Source of the DNA: Neisseria chenwenguii
GTDB lineage: Bacteria > Pseudomonadota > Gammaproteobacteria > Burkholderiales > Neisseriaceae
Length of the DNA: 64,000 bases
Direction of reading: 5' to 3'
Assembly: GCF_002216145.1 (NCBI RefSeq)
Contig: NZ_CP022278.1
Coordinates: 2,232,001-2,296,000, forward strand
In this document: in pieces, positions 18,285 through 28,619 of the stretch
Layout: each line of letters opens with the position of its first letter
Position numbering within the stretch: position 1 is the first letter of the stretch
Program-made: the position numbers and the translations under genes
The notes under the pieces: generated by a model
The model's database searches: none
Told to the model about the DNA's origin: nothing
Seen by the model: only the letters and a program-made list of their open reading frames with translations

Positions 18285-19700
18285 ATGAACATCGGAAAAA
18301 CACTCTGCTCATTCCTGTTTATCGCCGCCGGTGCCGCATCTGCGGCGGATTTGGATTTCGGGCGCATCCGTCCGGACGAAATCTCGGTTTACGTTCAAGA
18401 ACTCGACAGCGGCAAGGTCATCGCCGACCACCGCGCCGATGCCCTGATGAACCCCGCTTCCACCATGAAGCTCATTACCGCCTTTGCCGCTTTCCGCGCT
18501 TTAGGCAAAGACTACCGCTGGACGACCGAACTCAAAAGCAGCGGCAATATCGCAAACGGCGTGTTAAACGGCGACATTTACTGGGTCGGCAGCGGCGATC
18601 CCGTGCTCGACCAAGACGGCTTAACCGCCATGCAGCAGCAGTTGCGCGACAAAGGCATCCGCAAAATCAGAGGCCAAATCGCGCTCGACCGCAGCTTGTG
18701 GGGCGATGTGAAAAACTCTGCCGAATTCGCCTCCGACGCAGGGCGCACATTCATGACTCCGCCCGACCCGAATATGCTCGCCTACAAAACCGTCGCGCTC
18801 AAACCCGAGCGCAATGCGCTGGGCGACATCGAAATCGCCACTAACCCGCCGCTGCCCGAAATTCCATTGGAAAACAAAATCGTGCTGGTCGACGGCAGCA
18901 CCGCGTGCAAATCGCCCGACCGCTATATCCGCGCGAGCTACACCGGCGGCGTATTGCGCGTTTCCGGAAAAATGCCCGAAAGCTGCTTGAGCAAAGAAAT
19001 GCTTGTCAATATGCTTGGCATCCGCGAATTTGCTGGCAAAAGTTTTGTCAACCAATGGCGGCAGGCCGGCGGCGAAATTTCAGACGGCCTCAAAACCGCC
19101 GCTGCACCAAACGGCGCGAAAACGCTGGCCGCGCACCAATCCAAACCGCTGGCCGATATTCTGGCCGACATGAACATCTATTCAAACAATCTCATCGCCC
19201 GTTCCGTGTTCCTCAAATTAGGCCGCGACCGCAACGCCGAAACCGCGCTCTCTCAAGCCCGCCGCGCCGTCCGGCTAGAGCTGGGCACCGCCGGCGTTGA
19301 TGCCGGCGGATTGGTGATGGAAAACGGCGCCGGCCTCTCCCGCCAATCGCGCCTGAGTGCCAAAATGATGGCGCAGCTTTTGGAAAAAGCCTACTTCAGT
19401 CCGTTTTCCCAAGAGTTCATTCAAACCCTGCCGCGAGCAGGTATGGATGGCACGCTGAAAACCCGCTTCAAACAAGCCGGCGCCAACCTGCGTCTGAAAA
19501 CAGGCACGCTGAAAAACGTGCGCGCGCTGGCAGGCTACAAACTCGGCAGCAAACCCCTGCTGGTCGTCGCCATCATCAATAGCCCGAATTCAGACGGCCT
19601 GTTGAAAGATTTGGATAAACTGGTTTCCAAAATCGCCCTGCCGGGCGGAGAGAGCTGGTTTGAGGCGCAGATAAGCTGTGAGAAACGGCAGCGGGTTTAA
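18285..19700 (+). CDS. dacB: D-alanyl-D-alanine carboxypeptidase/endopeptidase (DacB, PBP4 family)
   Basis: A 471-residue low-molecular-mass penicillin-binding protein of peptidase family S13, trimming and opening peptidoglycan stem peptides in the periplasm. A signal peptide (CSFLFIAAGAASAADL) is followed by the catalytic SxxK in NPASTMKLITAFAAF near residue 57, the SxN motif in NIYSNNLIARSVFLK near residue 302 and the KTG motif in RLKTGTLKNVRALAGY near residue 405. An insertion domain of about 150 residues separates the first two, as in the family. It ends in an unusual SCEKRQRV tail. Confidence 0.92.
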   Translation: MNIGKTLCSFLFIAAGAASAADLDFGRIRPDEISVYVQELDSGKVIADHRADALMNPASTMKLITAFAAFRALGKDYRWTTELKSSGNIANGVLNGDIYWVGSGDPVLDQDGLTAMQQQLRDKGIRKIRGQIALDRSLWGDVKNSAEFASDAGRTFMTPPDPNMLAYKTVALKPERNALGDIEIATNPPLPEIPLENKIVLVDGSTACKSPDRYIRASYTGGVLRVSGKMPESCLSKEMLVNMLGIREFAGKSFVNQWRQAGGEISDGLKTAAAPNGAKTLAAHQSKPLADILADMNIYSNNLIARSVFLKLGRDRNAETALSQARRAVRLELGTAGVDAGGLVMENGAGLSRQSRLSAKMMAQLLEKAYFSPFSQEFIQTLPRAGMDGTLKTRFKQAGANLRLKTGTLKNVRALAGYKLGSKPLLVVAIINSPNSDGLLKDLDKLVSKIALPGGESWFEAQISCEKRQRV

Positions 19701-19910
19701 AGCCGGTAAGGCTGTCTGAAAATTTGGTTGTATCGAAAAAACCGGATTTTCAGACGGCCTTTTGCCTGCTTTGCAAAAAAGGTGAGTTTGCGTTATGCTG
19801 CCTGACGATTGTTTACAATTTGATGCCGTTCAAAAATGAATGTTTTTCAAAACAGGCTTCCCGCCTGTTTTCTGTTTGTGCGGATAAGTTATTGATAATA
19901 AGGAAAATCA

Positions 19911-21428
19911 ATGAATCCGATGTATATCACTTTCAGCCTCTACCTGATTGCGGTGCTGCTGATCGGCATGGCCGCTTATTATTCTACGCGCAATTTTGAC
20001 GACTATATCCTCGGCGGTCGCAGCCTCGGCCCGTTTGTCACTGCGATGTCGGCAGGCGCATCGGATATGTCGGGCTGGCTGCTGATGGGTTTGCCGGGTG
20101 CGGTGTATTTGAGCGGTTTGAGCGAAGCTTGGATTGCCATCGGTTTGATCGTCGGCGCGTGGCTCAACTGGCTGCTGGTGTCCGGCCGCTTGCGCGTGCA
20201 CACCGAATACGCCAACAATGCGCTGACGTTGCCGGATTATTTCTACCACCGCTTCGGTGCACAGGGAAAAGCGATGAAGGTGATTTCTGCCGTGATTATC
20301 CTGTTTTTCTTCACGATTTACTGCGCTTCGGGCGTGGTCGCAGGCGCGCGGCTGTTTCAAAGCCTGTTTGAGGGCATGAGCTATGAAACGGCAATTTGGC
20401 TGGGCGCAGGCGCAACGATTGCCTATACCTTTATCGGCGGCTTTCTGGCGGTAAGCTGGACGGATACAGTGCAGGCGACTTTGATGATTTTTGCGCTGAT
20501 TTTAACGCCGGTAATGGTTTATCTTTCGCTGGGAGGTGCGGACGAGATGAACGCCGCCATTGCCGCAGCGGCGCAGGCCAACAGCAAGGAATACGGCAGC
20601 CTGTTTGCCGGTACGACGCTGTTGGGCATTATTTCCACCGCCGCGTGGGGCTTGGGCTATTTCGGTCAGCCGCATATTCTGGCGCGCTTTATGGCGGCGG
20701 AAAACGTGAAATCTCTGAGCAGTGCCCGCCGCATCGGCATGACGTGGATGATTGTTTGTCTGGCCGGCGCGGTGGCAGTCGGCTATTTCGGCATCGCCTA
20801 TTTCGGCGGCCACCCCGAGCAGATTCATGCGCTGGCAGGCAACAACGAGCGCATTTTTATTGCTTTGGCAACGCTGCTGTTCAACCCGTGGATTGCAGGC
20901 GTGATTTTGAGCGCGATTCTGGCGGCGGTGATGTCCACATTGTCGTGTCAGCTTTTGGTGTGTTCCAGCGCGATTACCGAAGACTTCTACAAAGGCTTTC
21001 TGCGCCCGAATGCCGCGCAGAAAGAATTGGTGTGGGTTGGCCGCGTGATGGTTTTGTGTGTCTCCGTCATTGCGATTCTGATTGCCGCCAATCCCGAAAG
21101 CAAAGTGCTGGGGCTGGTGTCTTACGCTTGGGCGGGCTTCGGCGCGGCGTTTGGGCCGGTGGTGATTCTGTCGGTATTCTGGAAACGCATGACCGCCAAC
21201 GGCGCGTTGTTTGGCATGGTTGCCGGTGCAGTTGTGTGCGTATTGTGGGCAAACGAAGTCAATCCCGCCTTGAAAGCAGCCGGTATGGAAACGCTGTACG
21301 AAATCGTTCCGGGTTTCATCGCCTGCTGGCTGACTGTTTGGCTGGTGTCGCTGGCTGATAAAGCACCAAATACGCAAGTTTTGGAAAAGTTTGAAAAAGC
21401 TGACGCACAATACCGCGCCGAACGGTAA
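19911..21428 (+). CDS. putP: Sodium/proline symporter PutP
   Basis: A 505-residue sodium/solute symporter with about 13 membrane helices. PutP features include YYSTRNFDDYILGGRSLGPF in the first loop, the sodium/proline site SAGASDMSGWLLMGLPGA near residue 45, and WGLGYFGQPHILARFMA near residue 245. Length and order match PutP. It takes up proline as nutrient or osmolyte. AAGGAAA lies before the ATG. The C terminus is hydrophilic. Confidence 0.93.
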   Translation: MNPMYITFSLYLIAVLLIGMAAYYSTRNFDDYILGGRSLGPFVTAMSAGASDMSGWLLMGLPGAVYLSGLSEAWIAIGLIVGAWLNWLLVSGRLRVHTEYANNALTLPDYFYHRFGAQGKAMKVISAVIILFFFTIYCASGVVAGARLFQSLFEGMSYETAIWLGAGATIAYTFIGGFLAVSWTDTVQATLMIFALILTPVMVYLSLGGADEMNAAIAAAAQANSKEYGSLFAGTTLLGIISTAAWGLGYFGQPHILARFMAAENVKSLSSARRIGMTWMIVCLAGAVAVGYFGIAYFGGHPEQIHALAGNNERIFIALATLLFNPWIAGVILSAILAAVMSTLSCQLLVCSSAITEDFYKGFLRPNAAQKELVWVGRVMVLCVSVIAILIAANPESKVLGLVSYAWAGFGAAFGPVVILSVFWKRMTANGALFGMVAGAVVCVLWANEVNPALKAAGMETLYEIVPGFIACWLTVWLVSLADKAPNTQVLEKFEKADAQYRAER

Positions 21429-21492
21429 TGAAGGCATAGGCCTTTTCATTTGCTTCGAAGGTGCAGCTTTAACTTTTGAAGTAAATGGAAGA

Positions 21493-21524
21493 AAAGGCCG
21501 TCTTAAACTTCAGACGGCCTTTGT
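21493..21524. terminator. Bidirectional terminator between putP and bamC
   Basis: AAAGGCCGTC and GACGGCCTTT flank a TTAAACTTCA loop; one uptake sequence copy carries TTAA instead of TGAA. It lies between convergent genes. Confidence 0.7.
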
Positions 21525-21542
21525 TTTTCAAACGGATTTTAA

Positions 21543-22679
21543 TCAGCGCAACTCGGCGTGCAGACGGCTCAGGATGGTGCCGGCATCGCTGCCGTTGTAG
21601 CCGCTGCCGTCGCGGTTGAGCAAACGCAGGCGGGCGCCGCCGTTGACGGGCTCGACGTACACGATCATTTCGGGCTGTTTGGCTGCGGTTTGCTGTTTGG
21701 CTTTTTTGCCTTTAAACAGGCGGCTGAACAAGCCGGGTTTTTTGTTGCTGACGGCTTCGCCTTCCATCGGCGCGGGTTGTACTAAAAACGCGTGGCGTTC
21801 GGCGTTTTGACCCAATACAGTCAGGCCGATGCGGTCGAGCGCGAGTGCGGTGCGGCGCCAGTTGCGGTTGTAGTCGCCGCTCAGAATCAGGCTGCCGTTT
21901 TGGATTTGCGCCAAATCGCCGCGTGAGGCTTGCGGTGCGACGCTTTGGCCGAGGGCGTTTTCAGCCTGTTTGGCATCTACGCCCAGATACTGCATGAAGC
22001 GGGTAAGGAACGCAGCTTCGAGGTTGGGGTCGTTGGGGCGCGGCTGCCACATGGTGGTGTCTTTTTTCTTGTCGGCATACACTTCCTGCATGCCTTTGTG
22101 GGCGAAGAAGACGTCGGTGGTGCCGTTTTTGCCTTGTTCTACGCGGATGATGAATTTATCGCGTTCGCTGGTGGAATAAACGCCGCCCAGACCGACTTTT
22201 TCAAACAGGCGGCGCAGGGTGTCTTGCGGGATTTTGGCGCGGTTTTCCGCCCATTCGGTTTCCATTTGGCCGATGGCGGGATCTTCGGATTTGATGTCGA
22301 AGCCGTTTTCCTGCCAGAAGGCTTTGAGCAGCGCCCAGACTTCGGCGGGCTGTTTGCCGTCAACGACCAGCCAGCGCTGGCTGCCGTCACGCTCGAGGCG
22401 GACGCCTTTCACGCCCTGCAATACGCTTTGGCTGGCTTTCTGTTGAACGGCTTGGGTGCGGCGTTTGTTGTAGTCGGTTGCGCGAACCGAGCCGCTGCCG
22501 GCAGGCAGTTGGTAGAGATTACCTTGATCGGGGTTGGTCAGATCCGGGGGGACTTCCAGATTGACGACTTTGCGGTTTTGGCTTTGGTAGTCGAGTTTGG
22601 GTTGCTCGTTTTTGCCGCTCGAGCAGGCGGTCAGGCTGATGAATGCGACTGTCAGTGCGATCGGTTTGATACGGGTCAT
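21543..22679 (-). CDS. bamC: Outer-membrane assembly lipoprotein BamC (NlpB)
   Basis: A 378-residue lipoprotein (signal ALTVAFISLTACSSGKNEQP). An unstructured N-terminal stretch (VPPDLTNPDQGNLYQLPAGS), typical of BamC contact with BamD, precedes two helix-grip domains (near residues 105-205 and 260-375). The length is close to the E. coli protein, and the insert with KKGKKAKQQTAAKQ is basic. It belongs to the BAM complex that inserts beta-barrel proteins. It follows dapA with an 18-base gap, the conserved dapA-bamC pairing. Confidence 0.88.
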   Translation of the reverse strand: MTRIKPIALTVAFISLTACSSGKNEQPKLDYQSQNRKVVNLEVPPDLTNPDQGNLYQLPAGSGSVRATDYNKRRTQAVQQKASQSVLQGVKGVRLERDGSQRWLVVDGKQPAEVWALLKAFWQENGFDIKSEDPAIGQMETEWAENRAKIPQDTLRRLFEKVGLGGVYSTSERDKFIIRVEQGKNGTTDVFFAHKGMQEVYADKKKDTTMWQPRPNDPNLEAAFLTRFMQYLGVDAKQAENALGQSVAPQASRGDLAQIQNGSLILSGDYNRNWRRTALALDRIGLTVLGQNAERHAFLVQPAPMEGEAVSNKKPGLFSRLFKGKKAKQQTAAKQPEMIVYVEPVNGGARLRLLNRDGSGYNGSDAGTILSRLHAELR

Positions 22680-22697
22680 ATCTTCTTCCTGTGGGTG

Positions 22698-23573
22698 TTA
22701 AATCAGTTTGGCGGCTTCCAGCGCGCTGCGTACTTTGGCTTGTCCGGCTTCGGTCAGCTCGACCAGCGGCAGGCGCACATACGGGGCGCATTTGCCCAGC
22801 GCGGCGGCGCCCCATTTCGGTGCGGCGGGGCTGGGTTCGCAGAACATGGTATTGTAAATCGGGATGAGTTGGTCGTTTAACTGACGGGCGGTCGCAATTT
22901 CGCCCGCTAAGGCAGCGCGGCACATATCGGCGAAAAGTTTCGGTGCGACGTTTGCGGCAACGGTAATCACACCCCGTCCGCCGCACAGCATAAAGGCCAA
23001 TCCGGTCGGATCGTCGCCAGACAATACGGTAAAGCCTTCGGGGGCGCGGTTAATCAGCTCGATGTTGCTGCCGATGTTGCCGCTGGCCTCTTTTACGCCG
23101 ATGATAGTGGGGATTTCTGCTAGGCGCAGGATGGTTTCGTTGCTCATGCTGACAACGGTGCGGCCGGGAACGTTGTAGACGACCATCGGAATCGCCACTG
23201 CTTCGGCAATGGCTTTGAAATGGCGGTAGATGCCTTCTTGCGAAGGTTTGTTGTAATAAGGAACGACCGACAGCGTGTAATCTGCGCCGACTGCTTCGGC
23301 GGCTTTGGAAAGCTCGATGGCTTCGGCGGTATTGTTTGCCCCCGTACCCGCAATGACGGGCACACGTTTGTTGACGTATTTGACGGTTTCTTCGATGACT
23401 TTGAGATGTTCGTCAACCGACAAAGTGGCGCTCTCGCCGGTGGTGCCGACGGCGACGATGCCGTCCGTACCGTTTTCGATATGCCAATCAATCAGTTGGC
23501 GCAGTTGTTCATAATTGACGCTGCTGTCTTGATTCATCGGAGTAATCAGCGCAACCAGACTGCCTTTTAACAT
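22698..23573 (-). CDS. dapA: 4-hydroxy-tetrahydrodipicolinate synthase
   Basis: A 291-residue lysine/diaminopimelate-pathway enzyme condensing pyruvate with aspartate semialdehyde. It shows [20 protein letters not shown] near residue 38, the tyrosine in [17 protein letters not shown] near residue 129, the Schiff-base lysine in [11 protein letters not shown] near residue 161 and [19 protein letters not shown]. The length is normal. First gene of the dapA-bamC unit; the upstream gap carries its promoter. Confidence 0.96.
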   Translation of the reverse strand: MLKGSLVALITPMNQDSSVNYEQLRQLIDWHIENGTDGIVAVGTTGESATLSVDEHLKVIEETVKYVNKRVPVIAGTGANNTAEAIELSKAAEAVGADYTLSVVPYYNKPSQEGIYRHFKAIAEAVAIPMVVYNVPGRTVVSMSNETILRLAEIPTIIGVKEASGNIGSNIELINRAPEGFTVLSGDDPTGLAFMLCGGRGVITVAANVAPKLFADMCRAALAGEIATARQLNDQLIPIYNTMFCEPSPAAPKWGAAALGKCAPYVRLPLVELTEAGQAKVRSALEAAKLI

Positions 23574-23958
23574 GATGATGCCTTTATTGTTGTAGGGTTT
23601 GAAGTCGGTAATGGCTGGGATTGTAGCCTACTTTGTTGTCAGTGTGAAACACGGGTGCGGGCAGGCTTGCGGCGCGGCGGGGAATTTTAAAATATGGTCA
23701 AACGAATATTTTTTTAGAATCAATTGGTTGTTTTAAATTTTGGGTTTATTGTGTGTCAAGGATTAAAAATTGTTAAATTGGCGGATTTTATTTTAAATGC
23801 GTAAATGAGCAGGGCGGTTTTTCCCAAAATCACTTAGCTAGGGTGTTTGGAGCCGTCTGAAAAAAAACCGTTTATTTTTCGGACGGCCTTCGGACAGGAA
23901 TTGGATTATAATTTCCGCTTGCAGAGCCCATGCTTTTAAATGATAAAAATATTCTTAC
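23574..23958. other. AT-rich intergenic region between dapA and ubiA
   Basis: 385 bases between divergent genes. The middle (about 23,690-23,810) is strongly AT-rich with T and A tracts and no convincing coding frame. An uptake-like pair at about 23,853-23,887 carries GCCGTCTGAAAA and a diverged TTCGGACGGCC. Promoters of both genes must lie here, but I cannot single them out. Confidence 0.5.
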
Positions 23959-24873
23959 ATGAACATCAGACGTTTTCTCCTTAAATACCTGTCGCGCTAC
24001 ACCGTCGGCCGGCTGGTCATCTACACCAAGCTGATGCGCGCCGACAAGCCTATCGGCACGCTGCTGCTTCTGTGGCCGACTTTGTGGGCGGTTTGGGTGG
24101 CATCGCAGGGGCAGCCGGACACCGATATTGTGATTGCGTTTTGCGCGGGCGTGTTTCTGATGCGCAGCGCCGGCTGCGTCATCAACGATTTTGCCGACCG
24201 AAAATACGACGGCGCGGTGGCGCGCACGAAAAACCGCCCGTTTGCCAAAGGCTTGGTGACAAAAACCGAAGCGCTGCTGCTGACCGTGATTTTGTGTATG
24301 GCGGCGGCTTTGTGCCTCGTTCCGCTCAACACCGCCGCCCGCCTGATGAGCCTGCCTGCGCTGTTTTTGGCGATGACTTATCCGTTTACCAAACGCTTTT
24401 TCCCGATTCCGCAGTTTTATCTCGGGCTGGCGTTTTCCTTCGGTATTCCGATGGCGTTTGCCGCCGTAACCGGCGGCGTTCCGTCAACTGCATGGCTGAT
24501 TTTTGTCGCCAATGTTTTGTGGACACTGGCTTACGACACGATTTACGCGATGGCCGATAAAGAAGACGACCTGAAAATCGGCATCAAAACCTCCGCCGTC
24601 ACCTTCGGCGAGCACGACATCAAAATGGTCGCGCTCTGCCACTTTTGGTTTGGCGCGCTGATGGTGGTTTTAGGCTGGCAGATTCATGCGAGCTGGCCGT
24701 ATTGGCTTGCATTGCCGCTGACGGTGAAATGGCAGTTCGAGCAATACAGAGCCATCCAAACCCGCAACCGCGACGTCTGCTTCCGCACTTTTTTGGAAAA
24801 CAACCGCATCGGTTTGGCTTGGTTTGCTGGGCTGGCCGGGCATTATCTGTGGTCGTCTTGGTGGGGAGTCTGA
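23959..24873 (+). CDS. ubiA: 4-hydroxybenzoate octaprenyltransferase
   Basis: A 304-residue polytopic prenyltransferase that joins the octaprenyl chain to 4-hydroxybenzoate in ubiquinone synthesis. The first Asp-rich motif occurs in [22 protein letters not shown] near residue 73 (NDxxDxxxD type), and the second in [22 protein letters not shown] near residue 193. These bind the prenyl diphosphate magnesium ions. Eight to nine helices fit the family. It has an N-terminal extension with [18 protein letters not shown]. Confidence 0.94.
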   Translation: MNIRRFLLKYLSRYTVGRLVIYTKLMRADKPIGTLLLLWPTLWAVWVASQGQPDTDIVIAFCAGVFLMRSAGCVINDFADRKYDGAVARTKNRPFAKGLVTKTEALLLTVILCMAAALCLVPLNTAARLMSLPALFLAMTYPFTKRFFPIPQFYLGLAFSFGIPMAFAAVTGGVPSTAWLIFVANVLWTLAYDTIYAMADKEDDLKIGIKTSAVTFGEHDIKMVALCHFWFGALMVVLGWQIHASWPYWLALPLTVKWQFEQYRAIQTRNRDVCFRTFLENNRIGLAWFAGLAGHYLWSSWWGV

Positions 24874-24894
24874 ACTGTAGAAACCAAACTGCTC

Positions 24895-24935
24895 AGGCCG
24901 TCTGAAAATGCTGTCGGGTTTTCAGACGGCCTTTT
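24895..24935. terminator. Inverted uptake-sequence terminator of ubiA
   Basis: AGGCCGTCTGAAAA, a nine-base loop, TTTTCAGACGGCCT and T residues. The rest of the 323-base gap to ptsN holds a diverged uptake pair (24,965-24,992) and no gene. Confidence 0.75.
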
Positions 24936-25196
24936 ACAGGCGTAACTTCCCGCGCTTGAGGAATGCCGTATGAAAGCAGTATCAGACGGCATGGAAGTTT
25001 TGCGTCAAGATTTCATTATTTATTTTTAAATCAACGGCTTTTGTTTTTGATCAGACCATCTGCTTCACGGCCGGCACTTCCGGATTTCTAAAGTAAAACA
25101 CCGAAGCGCCTGACGTAAAACCCCCGTTTAGGATTGAGATTTAAACCGACAGTAGGTACAATCATACCGTTCCATACCTCTGAAAAAGAGCCTTTT

Positions 25197-25646
25197 ATGA
25201 GCCTGATTGGCGAGATTCTGCCTTTGTCCCATATCGTTTTGGACTTGGAAGTCAGTAGCAAAAAACGTTTGTTTGAACAAGCGGGTTTGCTGTTGGAAAA
25301 TGAAGCCGGATTGCCGCGCGCGGATGTGTTCGACTGTCTGTTTGCCCGCGAAAAGCTGGGGACGACCGGTTTGGGGCAGGGCGTTGCGATTCCGCACGGC
25401 CGCCATGCCTGCGTGAAAAAAGCGGTCGGCGTGTTTGTGCGCACCGCCGAGCCGGTGGCGTTTGATGCGCCCGACGGCAAGCCCGTGTCGCTGATTTTTA
25501 TCCTGCTGGTGCCCGAAAATGCGACGGGCGAACATTTGGAAGTTTTGTCAAAACTGGCAGGGCGCTTCTCCCAAAAATCCGTACGCGAGGCGCTGATGTC
25601 GGCTGCCACGGCCGAAGAAGTGCACCGTCTTCTGACCGAAGAATAA
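25197..25646 (+). CDS. ptsN: PTS IIA-like nitrogen regulatory protein PtsN
   Basis: A 149-residue EIIA-Ntr domain protein with the phosphorylatable histidine in GQGVAIPHGRHACVKKAVGV near residue 66. It begins MSLIGEILPLSHIVLDLEVSSKKR; the open frame extends upstream but the family starts at this Met. It is phosphorylated by the nitrogen PTS and relays metabolic state rather than importing sugar. hprK starts three bases after its stop and rapZ overlaps hprK, so the three form an operon. Confidence 0.92.
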   Translation: MSLIGEILPLSHIVLDLEVSSKKRLFEQAGLLLENEAGLPRADVFDCLFAREKLGTTGLGQGVAIPHGRHACVKKAVGVFVRTAEPVAFDAPDGKPVSLIFILLVPENATGEHLEVLSKLAGRFSQKSVREALMSAATAEEVHRLLTEE

Positions 25647-25649
25647 GTT

Positions 25650-26597
25650 ATGCCCAGTGTTTCCGTCCGCCAAGTCTATCAAGACAACCAATACAAGCTG
25701 CAACTGGCTTGGGAGGCAGGTAATTCAGGTGCGGACAGCCGCATCGGTGTCGAGGCCGACAAGCCCGTTTTGGCGCTGGTCGGCCATCTGAATTTTATCC
25801 ACCCCAATCAAATCCAAGTCGTCGGCGTGGCCGAGGCGGAATATTTGGCGCGTTTGGAATCGGGCGAGTTGGCCTATGATTTCGATGCGCTGTTTAATAT
25901 TCCGATGTCGCTGGTAATTGTTGCCAACGATTTGCCTGTTTCCCCGCGTCTGCGCGATTTCTGCCATACCCGCAGCATTCCGCTCCTGACTTCCAAGCTC
26001 GAAAGTCCGTATCTGATGGACGTATTGCGGATTTATCTGCAACGAACGCTGGCGGTTTCTACGGTCAAACACGGTGTGTTTCTCGATGTGTTTGAAATCG
26101 GCGTTTTGATTACCGGCCATTCCGGTTTGGGCAAAAGCGAGCTGGCGCTTGAGCTGATTTCGCGCGGGCACAGTCTGATTGCCGACGATGCGGTCGAACT
26201 CTTCCGCACCGGCCCCGAAATGCTCGAAGGCCGATGCCCGCCGATGCTGCGCGATTTTTTGGAAGTGCGCGGTTTGGGCGTTTTGAATATCCGCCACATT
26301 TTCGGCGAAACCTCCATCCGTCCGAAAAAAATCCTTCAGCTCATCATCAACCTCGTGCCCGCCGACGACGAATACATGAAGCAGCTCGACCGCCTGAGCA
26401 TCCGCACCGAAACCGAGTCAATCCTAAACGTCAACATCCGCTCCGTAACCCTGCCCGTAGCCGTCGGCCGCAACCTGGCGGTATTGGTGGAAGCGGCGGT
26501 GCGCAACTACATTCTGCAATTACGCGGTAAAGACAGCACCAAAGAATTTTTGGAACGCCATCAGTCATTACTCAAAGAAAACGAACAAAACGCATGA
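25650..26597 (+). CDS. hprK: HPr kinase/phosphorylase
   Basis: A 315-residue bifunctional enzyme that phosphorylates or dephosphorylates HPr on serine. The N-terminal domain precedes the P-loop in [20 protein letters not shown] near residue 150. The HprK signature [13 protein letters not shown] follows near residue 172, then the motif [17 protein letters not shown] near residue 205. The 3' end overlaps rapZ by four bases (ATGA). In beta-proteobacteria the ptsN-hprK-rapZ order is common and couples the PTS to regulation instead of catabolite repression. Confidence 0.95.
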   Translation: MPSVSVRQVYQDNQYKLQLAWEAGNSGADSRIGVEADKPVLALVGHLNFIHPNQIQVVGVAEAEYLARLESGELAYDFDALFNIPMSLVIVANDLPVSPRLRDFCHTRSIPLLTSKLESPYLMDVLRIYLQRTLAVSTVKHGVFLDVFEIGVLITGHSGLGKSELALELISRGHSLIADDAVELFRTGPEMLEGRCPPMLRDFLEVRGLGVLNIRHIFGETSIRPKKILQLIINLVPADDEYMKQLDRLSIRTETESILNVNIRSVTLPVAVGRNLAVLVEAAVRNYILQLRGKDSTKEFLERHQSLLKENEQNA

Positions 26598-27448
26598 AAA
26601 TCGTATTAATCAGCGGGCTTTCCGGCTCTGGGAAGTCCGTCGCTCTCAAGCAGCTCGAAGATTTGGGCTATTACTGCGTCGACAACCTGCCGCTGGAAAT
26701 GCTGCCCTCTCTGGTGTTGCACCACATCGAGCACGGCGAAGAAAGCAACCTCGGCGTCAGCGTGGACATCCGTTCGCGCATCAACATCGCGCAAACCCAA
26801 GCGCAGATTCAGTTTTTGCGCGATGAAGGGCATGAAGTCGAAATTCTGTTTGTCGAGGCCGAAGAGGGCGTTTTGGTGCGCCGCTTTTCCGAAACCCGCC
26901 GCAGCCATCCGTTTTCCGGTCTCAGCATGACCCTTTTGGAAAGCCTGCAAAAAGAACGCGCCTGGCTCTCGCCGCTGCGCGATTTGGCCTACTGCATCGA
27001 TTCTTCGAAAATGAACGCCCAACAGCTCCGCCATGCCGTCCAGCAATGGCTCGACATCGAACGCAAAGGGTTGTTGGTGATTCTCGAATCGTTCGGCTTC
27101 AAATACGGCACACCGACCAACGCCGATTTCATGTTTGACATGCGCAGCCTGCCCAATCCCTATTACGACGAGAAACTGCGCCCCTTCACCGGTATGGACA
27201 AACCGATTCAAGACTACCTCGACAAACAGCCGCAGGTGCAGGAAATGGCCGACGACATCGACCGCTTCCTCAACCGCTGGCTGCCGCGGATGCAGGAAGA
27301 AAGCCGCAGCTACGTTACCGTTGCCGTCGGCTGCACCGGCGGACAGCACCGCTCCGTTTACGTCGTCGAAAAACTCGCCGAACGGTTCAAAGGCAAATAC
27401 GAACTTCTCGTCCGCCACCGTCAGGCGCAGAACCTTGCCGGCCGTTGA
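26594..27448 (+). CDS. rapZ: RNase adapter/NTPase RapZ (YvcJ family)
   Basis: A 284-residue P-loop protein with Walker [31 protein letters not shown] at the N terminus. The family motifs SVDIRSR near residue 56, [25 protein letters not shown] sequence near residue 97 and the C-terminal [20 protein letters not shown] near residue 245 are present. In E. coli RapZ senses glucosamine-6-phosphate and directs RNase E to the sRNA GlmZ. In Neisseria the partner RNA is not obvious. Overlaps hprK by four bases. Confidence 0.93.
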   Translation: MKIVLISGLSGSGKSVALKQLEDLGYYCVDNLPLEMLPSLVLHHIEHGEESNLGVSVDIRSRINIAQTQAQIQFLRDEGHEVEILFVEAEEGVLVRRFSETRRSHPFSGLSMTLLESLQKERAWLSPLRDLAYCIDSSKMNAQQLRHAVQQWLDIERKGLLVILESFGFKYGTPTNADFMFDMRSLPNPYYDEKLRPFTGMDKPIQDYLDKQPQVQEMADDIDRFLNRWLPRMQEESRSYVTVAVGCTGGQHRSVYVVEKLAERFKGKYELLVRHRQAQNLAGR

Positions 27449-27480
27449 TTTTCAGACGGCATCAAGCATCCCGACCACAC

Positions 27481-27523
27481 AGGCCGTCTGAAAAACGACT
27501 CGTTCAACTTTTCAGACGGCCTT
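27481..27523. terminator. Inverted uptake-sequence terminator of the ptsN operon
   Basis: AGGCCGTCTGAAAA and TTTTCAGACGGCCT, 15 bases apart, downstream of rapZ; a further half copy lies at 27,449-27,460. Confidence 0.7.
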
Positions 27524-27541
27524 ACTCACAGGAATACACCC

Positions 27542-28486
27542 ATGGCAATCCAATGGTTCCCCGGCCACATGAATAAAGCCAAAAAAGCCATCGCCGAGCG
27601 TATCAAAACCATAGACATGGTCATCGAAATGCTGGACGCCCGCCTGCCCGCCTCCAGCGAAAACCCTTTGCTCGCCCGGCTTTCCAAAGGCAAACCCAAA
27701 CTCAAAATCCTAAACAAACAAGACCTTGCCGACCCCGAGCGCACCGCCGTCTGGCTCGAACACTACAACAGCCGCCCCGATACCCGCGCCATCGCCCTGG
27801 ATTCGTCCGAAAAAGGCGCAACCGCCAAAATCACTGCCGCCTGCCGCGCCATGATGCCCAACCGCGGCGGCATCGACAAACCCCTGCGTGTCTTGATTTG
27901 CGGCATTCCCAATGTCGGCAAATCCACCCTAATCAACGGCATGATTGGCAAAAAATCCGCCAAAACTGGCAACGAACCCGGCATCACCAAAGCCGAACAA
28001 CGCCTGTTTCTCGCCGACGACTTCTGGCTCTACGACACCCCCGGCATGCTGTGGCCGAAAATCATCGTCGAAGAAAGCGGCTACAACCTTGCCGCCAGCG
28101 GCGCCGTCGGCCGCAACGCGCTCGACGAAGAAGAAGTCGCCCTTGAGCTGGTCGATTACCTGCGTCGCCACTACCTGCCGCTGTTGCAGGCACGCTACCA
28201 AGCCGACAAAGACCCCAGCAGCCATTGGAACGACACCGACTGGCTCGAATGGATCGCCAAAAAACGCGGAGCCGTATTAAGCGGCGGCCGCATCAACTAC
28301 CAAAAAGCCGCCGAAAACACCCTCACCGATTTCCGCGACGGCCACATCGGCAGAATCACACTCGAAACACCAAACCAGTGGGAAACATGGCTCAAAAAAG
28401 CCAAACAGAAAGAAGCCGAATTGAAAGCCGCCCGCGAAGCCAGAAAAGCGGAGCGTAAAGGACAAAGGCCGTCTGAAAAAGATTGA
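27542..28486 (+). CDS. rbgA: Ribosome-assembly GTPase YlqF/RbgA
   Basis: A 314-residue circularly permuted GTPase. The nucleotide motifs appear in the order G4 (ILNKQDLADPERT near residue 58), G1 (GIPNVGKSTLINGM near residue 121) and G3 (LYDTPGMLWPK near residue 165), which is diagnostic of the YlqF/YjeQ group. It binds the maturing large ribosomal subunit. The last 40 residues are strongly basic (KQKEAELKAAREARKAERKG) and probably touch rRNA. An uptake sequence encodes part of the C terminus (RPSEKD). Confidence 0.9.
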   Translation: MAIQWFPGHMNKAKKAIAERIKTIDMVIEMLDARLPASSENPLLARLSKGKPKLKILNKQDLADPERTAVWLEHYNSRPDTRAIALDSSEKGATAKITAACRAMMPNRGGIDKPLRVLICGIPNVGKSTLINGMIGKKSAKTGNEPGITKAEQRLFLADDFWLYDTPGMLWPKIIVEESGYNLAASGAVGRNALDEEEVALELVDYLRRHYLPLLQARYQADKDPSSHWNDTDWLEWIAKKRGAVLSGGRINYQKAAENTLTDFRDGHIGRITLETPNQWETWLKKAKQKEAELKAAREARKAERKGQRPSEKD

Positions 28487-28490
28487 AACA

Positions 28491-28580
28491 GTAGGGCGGG
28501 CATCCTTGCCCGCCGCTTCCGATAAATGTTTGCCTTGCATTAAAATGGAAACCGACGGCGGGCAAGGATGCCCGCCCTAC
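28491..28580. repeat. 25-bp perfect inverted repeat
   Basis: The arm GTAGGGCGGGCATCCTTGCC plus CGCCG at 28491-28515 is repeated exactly in inverse at 28556-28580, separated by 40 bases. It is a miniature inverted-repeat element or a very strong hairpin between the GTPase gene and the next lipoprotein gene. Confidence 0.8.
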
Positions 28581-28619
28581 GCAGCCCGACCGCAATCCGA
28601 CTTACCGAAGGAGTGCCTT

